Source: Bactericera cockerelli
Taxonomy: Eukaryota; Arthropoda; Insecta; Hemiptera; Triozidae
DNA length: 64,000 bases
NCBI GenBank assembly: GCA_024516035.1
Contig: CM044957.1
Coordinates: 22,732,570 to 22,796,569, forward strand
Reading direction: 5' to 3'
Each line of letters begins with the position of its first letter. Within the stretch, counting starts at the first letter, position 1. Below the pieces are notes generated by a model. The model had not been told where the DNA came from, made no database searches, and was given only the letters and a program-made list of their open reading frames with translations. A program made the position numbers and the translations under genes. Positions 11,524-21,921 of the stretch are shown here, piece by piece.

Positions 11524-14500
11524 GTAAGTAACTGTACCCTGGGGATAGCTATGAGCCTATCAGATGCCCACATAGAAGCTGACAAGGGTAAGTAACTGTA
11601 CCCTGGGGATAGCCATGAGCCTAGCAGATGCCCACATAGAAGCTGACAAGGGTAAGTAACTGTACTCAGGCGATAGCCATGAGCCTAGCAGATCCCCACA
11701 TAGAAGCTGACAAGGGTAAGTAACTGTACCCTGGGGATAGCCATGAGCCTAGCAGATGCCCACATAGAAGCTGACAAGGGTAAGTAACTGTACTCAGGCG
11801 ATAGCCATGAGTCTAGCAGATGCCCACATAGAAGCTGACAAGGGTAAGTAACTGTACCCTGGGGATAGCCATGAGCCTAGCAGATGCTCACATAGAAGCT
11901 GACAAGGGTAAGTAACTGTACCCAGGGGATAGCCATGAGCCTAGCAGATGCCCACATAGCAGCTGACAAGGGTAAGTAACTGTACCCTGGGGGTAGCCAT
12001 GAGCCTAGCAGATGCCCACATAGCAGCTGACAAGGGTAAGTAACTGTACCCTGGGGATAGCCAATGAGCCTAGCAGATGCCCACATAGCAGCTGACAAGG
12101 GTAAGTAACTGTACCCTGGGGATAGCCAATGAGCCTAGCAGATGCCCACATAGTAGCTGACAAGGTAAGTAACTGTACTCAGGCAATAGCCATGAGCCTA
12201 GCAGATGCCCACATAGAAGCTGACAAGGGTAAGTAACTGTACCCTGGGGATAGCCATGAGCCTAGCAGATGCCCACATAGAAGCTGACAAGGGTAAGTAA
12301 CTGTACCCTGGGGATAGCCATGAGCCTAGCAGATGCTCACATAGAAGCTGACAAGGGTAAGTAACTGTACCCTGGGGATAGCCAATGAGCCTAGCAGATG
12401 CCCACATAGTAGCTGACAAGGTAAGTAACTGTACTCAGGCAATAGCCATGAGCCTAGCAGATGCCCACATAGAAGCTGACAAGGGTAAGTAACTGTACCC
12501 TGGGGATAGCCATGAGCCTAGCAGATGCCCACATAGCAGCTGACAAGGGTAAGTAACTGTACCCTGGGGATAGCCATGAGCCTAGCAGATGCCCACATAG
12601 AAGCTGACAAGGGTAAGTAACTGTACCCTGGGGATAGCCATGAGCCTAGCAGATGCTCACATAGAAGCTGACAAGGGTAAGTAACTGTACCCTGGGGATA
12701 GCCATGAGCCTAGCAGATGCCCACATAGAAGCTGACAAGGGTAAGTAACTGTACCCAGGGGATAGCCATGAGCCTAGCAGATCCCCACATAGAAGCTGAC
12801 AAGGGTAAGTAACTGTACCCAGGGGATAGCCATGAGCCTAGCAGATGCCCACATAGAAGCTGACAAGGTAAGTAACTGGGAGTAACTAAAGTGCTGTACA
12901 GGGTGAGACATAAAAAAAAAACCACCCTGTATGTAATATTTTTGTTTTAAAAAGTACTCAGGAACCATTTAGAAGTTATTTAGAAGGTAATAGATAAATC
13001 TCCAACATGCACTAGATTTAATTTTTTATCCCTAGTAAACGATTTTGTTTATTTGATTTTTTTTTATTATAACTACGTACATTACAACCATCACCATTTT
13101 CATTTTCAGGAGGCAACCCTTGTCTAGTGTACGATGTCGCAATCAACTCTGAATTCTTTAAGAAAGTTGAGTCTAGTAAACTTTTCAAGAGATTTGTGTT
13201 CACTGTAATATATGAGGGACTGCAGAATAAATACAAGTTTGAATTTGATACTGATGCAGGTAAGACTTATATTAACTGTTAGAGTTAGGAATATTTTATT
13301 TTTATAAATAACCAGCCGCGTTGCGGCTAGGACTGCGGTGCGGTGCTTTCACTGAAGTATGGCAGAATGATTTTTCTGAACTTGTTTGAATTTAATCGAG
13401 AAAATTACACCGCGACCGCCAGTTTTTATTACCGTTTAACAAGTAAATTTAAAGAGAAATCAAATTTGGGATGACCCCTAGAAAGGATAAAGAAAGATAA
13501 CTTAAGAGGAACAAAAATGCAGATATGAGTGCAGAGAAATAGAAAGCGAGGTGGTAAAGGTGTTCTCATTTTGATATCATTTATTTTTAGCTTTATTATT
13601 CATTCTTTTGAGTGGGCGTTCTTCCATTTGTAACCACGAAGTGATGTTTTTGGGGGATATCAGTTCTTTTTTTATGAGTAACAAAAGTAACCGGATGAAC
13701 CAAAAAATTATAGGATAAGGAAAGTAAAAACCTGAGCTATAAAAAGACATTTTTACTTGCTATTTCAGAAATGATCGAGTTAAAAAATCGGCGAGTGATG
13801 GGAATTCTACAGTTTCACAGGATCGAACAGCGACCAATCAACTACGCAGACCCAGCGAAGCCAAAACTTCTCATTGAAGATATTACCGCGGGCAAGTCTG
13901 CGACCATATCTTATCAGGAGAACATCCTCATTTTGAGAACTCCTAGCACGGGGCCTGTGGATCATTTCAGAGTTTTTGTGCACTTGAAGAACATAGTAAG
14001 TTGAATGGAGTCAGTACCGCTGCAGACCCTTGCTTCGCTCTTGGTGATTAACTCACCTCATGTTCCATTTATCTTCGATTGGTGCTAGTCTTACATTGGT
14101 GCTAGTCTCTGATATTTAAGAAAATCCTGACATGTAACTCTGATATTTAAGAAAATCCGAAATTTTTGACAAAAAAGTCAAAAAGTAAGGTCCACCACTT
14201 GCCGATACAGATTTTTTTGTAGAATCTAGAATGTAGGAAAAATATTATTCTACCATATAAAATAAATTTGAAGTGGTTTTGGAGATACAAGTGATTTATT
14301 TTAAAATCTCAATATTGGCACGTGTATACAATGTGAAACAATCACGAGAAAGCATTGTGTCCATAATTGGCAGTGTTTTTTTTTGTCTCCAAGAAGTTTT
14401 GACTTTTGAAATTTTTCAATTCAGTTGGACCCCGTACAGACGCCACTATGCAAATCATGCAAGATAGATAGAATCATTAAGTTATTTAGAAACACTAATT

Positions 14501-15820
14501 CTCATTTCAATAACTGTTTTAGTTGGAGAGTTAGAGCAAAATAGCTTGAAAAGTACCTTTTTCCAACTTTCAGAGCCTCTAGAAAGGAGAAGAAGCATGT
14601 TTCAGAATTTTATGGAATTGTACTCTACACAAATTGTACCCAAGAATCATGGTCCATAAATTTATTTAGAAGCTTATACAGGTTACATGCTCTCAAGTTT
14701 TCAATTTTCGTTCTTAACAGGAAGCACCGGAAGTCCTCCTAGGAGAGGACAGAATCATAGTGAAAGATGTTAGTAGTGTAAACGCAGCTCCCTTCATTGA
14801 TGAATTCCTACCACACCAGATAGAGTGTCAACGAGCCTTGGTTGTAACCCCCCGACCTTCACCCCATGTAAGTCCCTCTCTCTCTCTCTCTCTCTCTCAC
14901 GGAATCTGACTTATAAGGCCGTCCGACCAGGGTTTTTTCCCCGGAAAAAAGGTCTGACCTTGAGACTTTTGGATTCAGGGGAACATTCTCTTTAATTATT
15001 TACCAGTTTCATCTTTGTACTTTATGACTTAAGAATTGGTTTAGAGTTGTACTTTATGACTCTTACATTTAAAAATCGAAAGATGACACCTAAATTTCTG
15101 ACTTTTAATCACCCTGTATAAAAAAATTCATGACTGAAAGCGCATAATTAGTACATGTACCCTTGTAGTATTTATTTTTCAAAAGCTCCATCAGGGGCAC
15201 ACTAATTTGAGGTGTCCAACTTTGGTGTTACATGTTACACCCTGTATATGCCTTATTCTCCATCAAGTGTCATCAAGCATTTATATGTCATTGGTAAACA
15301 TGTGGTACCCTTCATCAATGGCTCTCAGATTCAAACTCTGGGCTCGGCAAGAAATTAATAATCAGCTATGCCTAACTGATGAGTTCAAATAAAAACGAAA
15401 CGATAGTCTTAGGCTGCTTGAGGGTTGAATGTCGCATTTATAAACTGTAGTGATGAAAATTGGACTAAATAAAAATATAAAATAGATTTGATTCGATATT
15501 GCTACTCTACGGTCCTTACAAATTGAAGCAATCATTAAACTTTTTTTCTTTTTATATTGTTCTCAATTTTTTTTTATTTTAATCATTACTTGTTTGTACA
15601 TTCATAAAGAATTCAATAATAATAGTCAGAATGATATATCCACGTTACATAGATTACCAGACTAGCGCCTTTACCACTTCGACGTTTCACCTTTACTTTT
15701 ATTTGAGCAGTGAGCAGGACCCTCTTGCAAGTTGATTACTATAATTTATTCATTTTTAGTTGACCAAATATTCTATTTCTTATTTTTCAGGTGCTTGAAA
15801 TGATTTTACCCGTGGCGTGA
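11338..15820 (+). CDS. PIH1D1: PIH1 domain-containing protein 1 (Nop17-type), five visible exons
   Basis: Exons 11338-11523, 13110-13259, 13769-13995, 14721-14867 and 15791-15820 join in frame to 245 visible residues ending at TGA. PIH1D1 is the adaptor of the R2TP co-chaperone (with RPAP3/TAH1 and RUVBL1/2), working with HSP90 on snoRNP, PIKK and RNA polymerase assembly. Seen: the PIH1 N-domain from MCIKTRKKDGEKVFINLCHT through IAMSLADAHIEADKGG and LVYDVAINSEFFKK, then LKNRRVMG, followed by a CS-like C-terminal half (RVFVHLKNI..., ending TPRPSPHVLEMILPVA). The CHT region lies where PIH1 proteins bind phosphorylated DSDD/E peptides. Human PIH1D1 is 290 residues, so about 45 N-terminal residues lie in an unseen upstream exon. 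All junctions are GT-AG and phases agree. Intron 1 begins with a 22-copy minisatellite derived from the exon 1 end. Confidence 0.88.
11480..12879 (+). repeat. 64-bp minisatellite: 22 copies of the PIH1D1 exon-intron junction
   Basis: Each unit runs from 'gatagccatgagcctagcag' through 'aagctgacaag' and the donor GGTAAGTAACTG to 'taccctggg'. The first unit is the real 3' end of the exon plus its 5' splice site. Donor-like GTAAGT starts fall at 11524, 11588, 11652 and so on to 12868: 22 sites, almost all at exactly 64-bp steps. Three units (donors 12165, 12421, 12868) lack one G before GTAAGT, and three have an extra A ('ccaatgag'). Units around 12101-12165 and 12357-12421 repeat the same variants 256 bp apart, showing four-unit duplications. 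Reading into the next unit meets TAA immediately after the donor. Confidence 0.97.
12896..12932. repeat. Miniature inverted TACAGGGTG pair
   Basis: TACAGGGTG and CACCCTGTA-type ends face each other only ~17 bp apart (A-rich spacer), immediately after the minisatellite. It looks like the extreme internal-deletion product of one of the Tc1/mariner-like foldback elements. Confidence 0.55.
13110..13259 (+). CDS. PIH1D1: PIH1D1 exon 2 (visible numbering)
   Basis: Follows acceptor 'cattttcag' and ends before GTAAGA. Encodes GNPCLVYDVAINSEFFKK and onward to YKFEFDTDA. The G-x-C-x-x-YDVxxNSxFF block is strongly conserved in PIH1 proteins. Phase 1 in, phase 1 out. Confidence 0.9.
13769..13995 (+). 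CDS. PIH1D1: PIH1D1 exon 3 (visible numbering)
   Basis: Follows acceptor 'ttgctatttcag' and ends before GTAAGT after codon ATA. Encodes EMIELKNRRVMGILQFHR, the end of the PIH1 domain, a linker, and the first strands of the CS-like domain (ENILILRT...RVFVHLKNI). Confidence 0.9.
14096..14390 (-). repeat. Repeat family A fragment in PIH1D1 intron 3
   Basis: Reverse-oriented copy: 'tctgatatttaagaaaatcc', 'ttgccgatacag', 'gtagaatctagaatgtagga' and 'agcattgtgtccataattgg' mirror the copy at 170-866. Confined to the intron. Confidence 0.65.
14721..14867 (+). CDS. PIH1D1: PIH1D1 exon 4 (visible numbering)
   Basis: Exactly 49 codons between acceptor 'ttcttaacag' and donor GTAAGT. Encodes EAPEVLLGEDRIIVKDVSSV and onward to VVTPRPSPH; parallels the C-terminal strand region of the PIH1D1 CS-like domain. 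Phase 0 on both sides. Confidence 0.85.
14874..14899. repeat. (CT)n microsatellite
   Basis: About 12 CT repeats directly after the exon 4 donor of PIH1D1. Confidence 0.9.
15791..15820 (+). CDS. PIH1D1: PIH1D1 terminal coding exon
   Basis: Ten codons after acceptor 'tatttttcag': VLEMILPVA and TGA. The frame continues exactly from exon 4, and the sequence fits the conserved hydrophobic end of PIH1D1. No AATAAA was found in the next few hundred bases, so the 3' end is undefined. Confidence 0.8.
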   Translation: MLEMILPVA

Positions 15821-16138
15821 GATGTGACTAAACTCAAGGATTTCTACTCCCAAGACCTCACCGTGTTTTCATTAGACAGCTCCCTTGCCTAAATCCTACA
15901 TCAGCTACAAGGTTTTCCTTGTGCACAGTTAATATCTTCTGCTGTCAGGATGTTTTTTTTCAGGTATCTTCATATGTTAGGTGGAAGAGATTGCAACAGG
16001 CAATAACCCCGCCTTGAGGTAGGACATTAGCTTTATTCTTGTTTCTTTCTTCAATCTATATTTTTTTTATAAATTCATTTTATTGTACTGTAAATATTGT
16101 ACTTTGTCTTTACCTAATTAAGAGTAATATATTAATTA

Positions 16139-16175
16139 CTAGCGGGCAGCACCCGCTTCGCCAAGCCATCACACA
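16139..16175 (-). mobile_element. Helitron-like 3' end
   Basis: On the minus strand: a GC hairpin (GGCGAAGCGGGTGCTGCCCG), then CTAG followed by T. Helitrons end in CTRR preceded by a short hairpin and insert before T; this matches the fuller copies at 45050-45296 and 60765-61006. The interior would be the CA-rich tract at 16170-16395; the 5' end was not located. Confidence 0.5.
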
Positions 16176-16395
16176 CACACACACCAAACCCACACACACA
16201 CCCATCCACACCACCCATCCACCCACACCCATCCACACCCACACCCATCCACACCACACACCCATCCACACCACACACCCATCCACACCACACACACACA
16301 CACCCCCACACCACACCCACAACCCAACCTCACACACCACACACCCACCACCTTCACACACACCCCACACCCACCCACCCACACACACACACGCT
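16170..16395. repeat. CA/CCA-rich low-complexity tract
   Basis: Irregular repeats of ACACAC, CCATCCA and CACCACACC spanning ~225 bp. Long open frames on both strands here are compositional artefacts (His/Thr/Pro or Gly/Val/Cys only). Confidence 0.95.
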
Positions 16396-16699
16396 AATGA
16401 AAGGAGACCTACCATTAGCTTTCTGAAGCCCCAATATTTCCCCCAAGCAAGATTAATTCTGCGGTTGATTTCTTCATCTAGATGTTTCTTAATCGTTATG
16501 GTTTGACCAAGGTACACGTAAGATTATACATATTTCAGTTCTTCATTGTCTAGCATTATTTTTTCCTTTTCTCTGTTTGTCATGACTTTTGTTTTGCTTG
16601 TATTCATTTCATTTGCCTTGTCTATTGTATTGTTATAAGTCGGCTACGAAAGCTTTTTGTCACTGCGACCTTAAATAGATCTTTTGTGACATACCCCTG

Positions 16700-17100
16700 T
16701 AATTCTAAAAGTGATCAAAGCTATCAATGTAGCTTAAGATTCTTTTAGGGCTGATATCAGTAACTTCTTTAGGTGTTAGAATCAGCCTTGAGAAGTGTTT
16801 CAGTCGAGCGTGAGAGGCTGCTTCACATTCAGAGAGAATGTTTTTTGCTGTCTCTGGGGCCTCTTTACAGAGACTGCATTTTGGGTCTTGATCCATGTCC
16901 ATTTGTTTAGACGGTAGTTGAGGCTACAGTGGCCTGTTAAAAAGCCAGTAAGGATTCCTCTTTGCTCAGACAGAGCATTTCTTTTGCTCTTGTGGGCGAA
17001 TAGGTTATGAACATTTTCGCCTGCCTGTGGCCGGGACTCATTTGGAAAGTTCTTCAGAACCACTTTCAAAGACTTCAGGGCGTTTATAAAGTTTTAAGAA
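16700..17100 (-). pseudogene. Non-LTR retrotransposon 3' remnant (C-terminus of RT-type polyprotein)
   Basis: Two overlapping minus-strand frames, linked by a frameshift near 16900, read RGILTGFLTGHCSLNYRLNK then MDMDQDPKCSLCKEAPETAK, LSECEAASHARLKHF and a stop near 16705. The 'TGH..LN..L' followed by CxxC...ET..H/N-LxxCE is the RNase H/zinc-knuckle-like end of insect non-LTR (jockey/R1-like) ORF2 proteins. Only the last ~130 codons remain. Flanking sequence to ~17460 may be more of the same element but shows no intact frame. Confidence 0.75.
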
Positions 17101-17468
17101 GCAGTTGGGGTTTCGAATGCCACCTCAGAACTATTTCTACAAGAGAGTATAGTTGAGGTTATTGGCATCTTCTGCCTCTTCGACTCCGTTAGCTTCTCAC
17201 CCTGATGCTCTGAAGTGGTTTCTTCTGAACGAGGCTTCTTTTTGGTGCTTGTTTACTGGAAAGTGGCTCTACAGCTTTTGCCCGGCCTCTTGTGAATTAA
17301 AGCATTGTTTGAGCAGCCATTCGAACCTCTTTCCAGCAGCTCCTGAGAGTTTTATAAGGATCTCTTTCTTTTGAGAGATATTCCTGTTAGTCGCCTTTCA
17401 CGACAGGGGGAACAACCCGTGGTCTTAGCTGAGAGCTAACTCCGCGCTGTATTTGAAACTCTCTTTCA

Positions 17469-17745
17469 TTTTTTTTTTTTTTTTTTTTTTTTTTTAATGG
17501 GGTTTAACGTCGCTTTCAACTGCCATGGGCATATCACGACGGGGGTTTTACCCTCCATTCGCAGGAAACTCACAAACCTGCTACTCACATTGACCTCACC
17601 CAGCCTGAGTGGGGCCGGGAAAAGCCAGCGTCACGAGAATTAGAATTTGAATGGTTACCCATCCAAGTCTTAACCTCGCTGGATGTCACTTAACTTCGGT
17701 GTTCTGAAGGGAACCGGTGTATTTAACATGCCATCGACGCTGGCT
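17469..17745 (-). repeat. 5S rRNA-derived SINE, nearly full length
   Basis: Minus-strand order: 5S-like head ('gatggcatgtt...aacaccgaagttaagtgac...acttggatgggtaacc'), central module ('aggctgggtgaggtcaatgt' ... 'gcgaatggagggtaaaaccc'), 'gcgacgttaaacccc' and a poly(A) of ~28. The head matches 5S rRNA around its internal promoter, but only the first ~110 bp, followed by an unrelated body, so this is a SINE3-type element and not a 5S gene. Other copies: 42713-42950, 52088-52200, 52919-52980, 53117-53315 and 53331-53520. Confidence 0.85.
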
Positions 17746-18330
17746 TCCATTTTTATCAAGTATGCGGACATAGATTTGGTACTTTTAGTATGCGGACTTA
17801 GATTTGGTCAATTCGAAAGGTCTTCAATGATTCCCATATGTACTGGTGCTTTATCGAGTCAAATGTCTTGGAATAGTTGCAGAATGCAATGTATAGAGGA
17901 ATGTTATTTCTAGTTATGACGGGTTTAAATCCATCCATTGATGTCAAACCATATCGTCAACAAGAACCCGGCGCGCGGCGTAAGCAGCAGGGCCTTGTGA
18001 AGATCTTAACTATTACTTATTGGATTATTTAATCAAATTCATTAGTTACAGTTGTATATTATTAGTGTTTTTTACAAAAAAATAAGTGATAAAAATTTGA
18101 AGACTTATGAGAAAAATAAATGTTTTCGTGTATTATTTTACAAACAAATGATCCTTTGTTCTGGTCAGTAGTTTTCTCAATGTTGTGATTGTGACCGTTT
18201 GAAGTTTAAAATAATATAAAATTTCGTTCTCCCAAGGCAAATCGGTAATTGTTTGGTTTTTTTTCTAATAAGCAATTAATTTTTTAAACCTATAATATTA
18301 ACAAGATTATACACACTGTGCCTAGAAAAG

Positions 18331-18497
18331 CTAATCGCGTTGATAATACTTCACATTATCTTTACGTACTGAAGTCATAGGTCCTGTTGTGTTTTTGCTG
18401 AGAAATGGTAATTTTATTCACTGTGAAGGTAATTGGTGATGAATTTATAATCGTAGCTATAAGATGAAACCATGTGAAGTATCATCAACGTGATTAG
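18331..18497. repeat. Inverted repeat, ~30-bp arms
   Basis: 'ctaatcgcgttgataatact' on the left is mirrored by 'agtatcatcaacgtgattag' on the right, with a ~110-bp loop; the arms include 'tcacat'/'atgtga'. A small MITE is likely. Confidence 0.65.
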
Positions 18498-18539
18498 TAA
18501 TTTGAGTTGTTAGTTCAGTTATGGAAAATAAAATAATGC

Positions 18540-19745
18540 CAATCGAGAGAAAGAAGCTAAATGATGAAAATTCGCATAGATGTTCCTTGCTTTACAAAGT
18601 GGGATACAAAAGTCCTAGAGGGGTGTGCTAAGGATTCTTTTGAAGGAACTGTTGGTGGGGTTTTACTCATTTGTATCTCTGAAACAGTAGGTATTATTTT
18701 TGATGAAATAAGGAATACTATAAGTAACTCAGTTAAAGTTATTGAAGTCACCAACAAAAAATATTGTATACATAGTAGGGTCATTTTCATTTATCTTGGG
18801 CAATTGGATTTTTTCAAGTCATGAACGTTACCTTTTTCCTAAACAATTTTTTAGGCTCAGAAGACTAAGACAAATACCTTTGAGCAAAGGTTTCATTTAG
18901 AATATTTCTAGCAGCTACCTCTTCACACAAAATTACAAAAACTTAACGTACCAGGTAAAATTCATGACCACGGGTAACGTTCATGACGGTAACGTTCATG
19001 AGTAACACGCCACTAAAACAATCTTTTCTCAATAAAAGAATATTCACTTTACAAAAAAAAATATTTGATTGGAAAGAGGACATGCAGAAGAATTAAAGAA
19101 ATACATTATATATTAAAGAATCATTACAATTTATTTAAAAAACCGCGTAACGTTCTTGTCAAAAAAAATTAGACCCACCATTGTCCCTCACTGTACTGCA
19201 TCCAACATCCAACTGACAGGAAATTTCAAAACAAAAACAATGTCATCTGTAAGAAGCAAAATGGCTACAGCTGCTAGTTTCTCATTCTAAGGGTTTTTCA
19301 AAATGGTTTACATTTTTTTGGGGGTAACATTCATGACGGAGATTTTTTTTTCTTCGTAGGGACACAACTTTACACGTCTGTAGAATTAGGTGAACATTAT
19401 TATTTTTATGAAAACTAATGGTCACATCCTAAATAAACTGTATTTTTCTCATTTATATTGGATTTTGGTGAAAATAATGGGGAGAAATGCATTTTTTTCT
19501 ATCAGACACAGTAAAATCTTAGACTAAGGGACACCTAAAATATCATGAACGTTACTTACATAACTGGCAATTTTGAGTCTCCACATTAGTTTAAAAGACA
19601 ATTTATTATTGTAATTTATAAAAAAAATTGTTTCCTATGTGATCAAATAGATTTTAGTCATATATCCCTATTATTTTCACATTTATTAAAGGAGAAAGGT
19701 TGCGGACTTGATATGCCCAAGATAAATGAAAATGACCCAGTAAGA
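18540..19745. repeat. Unclassified repeat with recurrent 'aacgttcatgac' motif
   Basis: The motif GTAACGTTCATGA or its complement recurs at about 18822, 18960-18990, 19141, 19324 and 19545. A stretch near 18779-18800 ('gggtcattttcatttatctt') is mirrored at 19715-19738 ('agataaatgaaaatgaccc'), so 18779-19738 may be an element with inverted ends. The 87-codon frame at 18561 has no recognisable product. Confidence 0.4.
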
Positions 19746-20250
19746 GATATACATAATATCGCCTTGTTTTTACTTATATTCCCCGGCTAAGACTAATAAG
19801 TCCCAGTAAGTAAGCCTAAGACGTATTATTATGTGGTCTAAATCCCAAATGAGAGAATAACTTGTCATGTATTTGAACTCGCGACCTCTGGATAACCAGA
19901 CCGAAGCCGGAACTATTGAACTACCGGCACTGACTGACCTTGAGATAGTAGGTATACCAAATCCGACATTAACGCTCTTTGATGTGTTTGCCATATTATT
20001 ATGCTGTCATATGAGGTGGGGTCCGATCTCACACGGACTTCTATGCTACCCGGATTACAACCTCACAGGGACTAGCGGATTAGATACTCATATGGCGAAT
20101 TTTGCAGATGCCAAGGGTCCCGTGGTTTGGGGGCCCCGCGCTTCGCGCAGCCTACACATATTACTAAGTATTTTTGAATGACCTTTAACTGGGGTTTGCT
20201 GGATTTTAATAATAAATAAAATCACAACAATAACAAAAATCTGGTGTAAA

Positions 20251-20820
20251 CATCACACGACTTTCCTTATCCCCCAAAAAGAAGTCGAAATCCGCCACTG
20301 GTGACTCAACGGTAACAGATTGGATTTGATATGTCGCAACCCCCATCTAGGGTGAATAATAAAAAAGTTAGTCCAAGCGGGTCCCCCCAAAATACCGGTA
20401 AATTGGGGCCGGGTTCCAAAAAGTACAAGATATCAAAAAATGATCAGAGTAAACCCCTATTATTTTTTCAATCCGAGAAAATGTTGTTCTCTAACTTTTT
20501 TTGTATCTTTAACCAATTCAAAGAAGCGGAGGTTGCGGCCAATATTTGCGGCGCTGCGGCCGCATCTTGCGGCCGACAGCGCCGATTTCGTGGTTCGTCT
20601 GGTGTATGAAATTAATCTGCATACTAAATTTCAAGTCTCTAGCTTTTACCGTTCTCGAGATATCCTGTTTACACACACACACAGACAGACGCACGGACCA
20701 ATGGCTGAAAACAACTTTTTTGGTATCCTGAGGCTATGATTCGTCCAGAAATGTTAAAAACTGGGTAGGTCAAATTTTCGACGAATACAATACTTTCCTT
20801 ATTATAGGATAAGGAAAGTA
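20251..20820 (+). mobile_element. Repeat family B, full-length copy (~570 bp)
   Basis: Begins 'catcacacgactttccttat' and ends 'ataggataaggaaagta', giving inverted ACTTTCCTTATCC ends. Nearly identical along its length to 32604-33201, including 'gtcgcaacccccatctaggg', 'ggtccccccaaaataccgg' and 'acggaccaatggctgaaaac'. The two copies differ by a short GC-rich block ('gcgctgcggccgcatcttgc'). No transposase; a non-autonomous DNA element is the best guess. Confidence 0.7.
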
Positions 20821-21099
20821 AAAAAAACACGGGCCCCCTAAAATTCTAACACATTTGTAATATATGTATATGAAAATGGGTTGATCTCTATATATATTGC
20901 CCTGCGGCTCTCTATAAAATATAATAACTCGTTTTTGAAAAAAATAGTATTGACAAAGGGCGTGATTATCTCTGGTAATCTCTGCCATCAAACCCATAAA
21001 GTGTCTTCTGAGTGCTCAGTGATCGGCTTTCTCGACATCTTAACCAATGATCTTCATAGTAGTCTAATGTTTTCTTAAAGATCTTTTTACTTTCCTTAT

Positions 21100-21345
21100 C
21101 CAGCATTCGTGGCGTGACCCTTGTGACTACTGCCCGTAGTCCAGAGATGCTGAGTTCGATCCCCGGTCGCAGCAGATTTTTCACACTGAAAATTCTGTTC
21201 CCTCCGTACATGTAAGGCTGGCATTTCCGGCCCTACCCAGGCTGGGTGACGTTAATGTGGGTACCTGGTACGATTCCCAGCGAATGGACTGTAAAACCCC
21301 CGTCCTAATCCAGGACGTTAAATCAAATAGAATCGTTGGCGTTAG
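21100..21345 (+). repeat. tRNA-headed SINE (family 2) sharing the central module
   Basis: Head 'ttcgtggcgtgaccc...' with a B-box-like 'gagttcgatccccgg', then 'ggctggcatttccggcccta', 'cccaggctgggtgacgttaa' and 'gattcccagcgaatggactg'. Parallels the intact copy at 49735-50070. Followed at 21345-21465 by a separate SINE 3' end ('caaccatgaggttgaacaac', (GAA)n), also found at 57585-57650. Confidence 0.7.
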
Positions 21346-21921
21346 AAGGGCATCCAGCCGTAAAAAATGTGCCAAAACCAACCAACCTCAACCATGAGGT
21401 TGAACAACGTCGACCCTGCTCAAGCGGGATCAAACAGAGTAAAAGAAGAAGAAGAAGAAGATCCTATAATATAAGGAAAGTATGTTTGTATATATTTTCA
21501 GAGCACTTCACCCCAGAACTTTGCAAAACATTCGTCCGCGGCGCCGGCGAATTTACCTATCTTGATGTTTTGAATTGTTTTTCAAGACATAGGTACAATA
21601 CCAGTTCCACTAAGAGAAAAAAATCTTTGGGCCTTAAAAGATAACTTTTACTGATAGTAGTTGAATAAAATGTCTTAAAAGCTGTTGCAAAAATAATATT
21701 ATACCTAGGTAGGTATATCTCAAAACCTTAACATTTTTCTCTCTCTTGATTGTTCTTCTTTGATTGAACTAATGTTACGTTTCTTGGATTACGTGTTATG
21801 TATGACGTATGAGGATATAAAACTATCGAGGAACCTGATATCTATGTGTTTCCTACTTGAGAATTTCTAAAACTCCTGGGAAAATCTAAGAAATGGAAAT
21901 TTATTCAACAAAAATTATATT

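Noticed and set aside
11480..12879. CRISPR-like array
   Set aside because: Units are contiguous 64-bp repeats without unique spacers, and they carry a coding exon end with a splice donor in a eukaryotic gene. It is a minisatellite.
11877..12968. Minus-strand repetitive frames across the minisatellite
   Set aside because: They are repeats of the antisense of the PIH1D1 junction; the same short peptide recurs with the 64-bp period and has no independent support.
16039..16517. Long frames rich in His/Thr/Pro (+) and Gly/Val/Cys/Trp (-)
   Set aside because: Pure consequence of the CA/CCA-rich tract; both strands are open at once.
17640..17745. 5S rRNA gene
   Set aside because: Only the internal-promoter part of 5S is recognisable, it is diverged, and it is fused to a SINE body and poly(A) tail.
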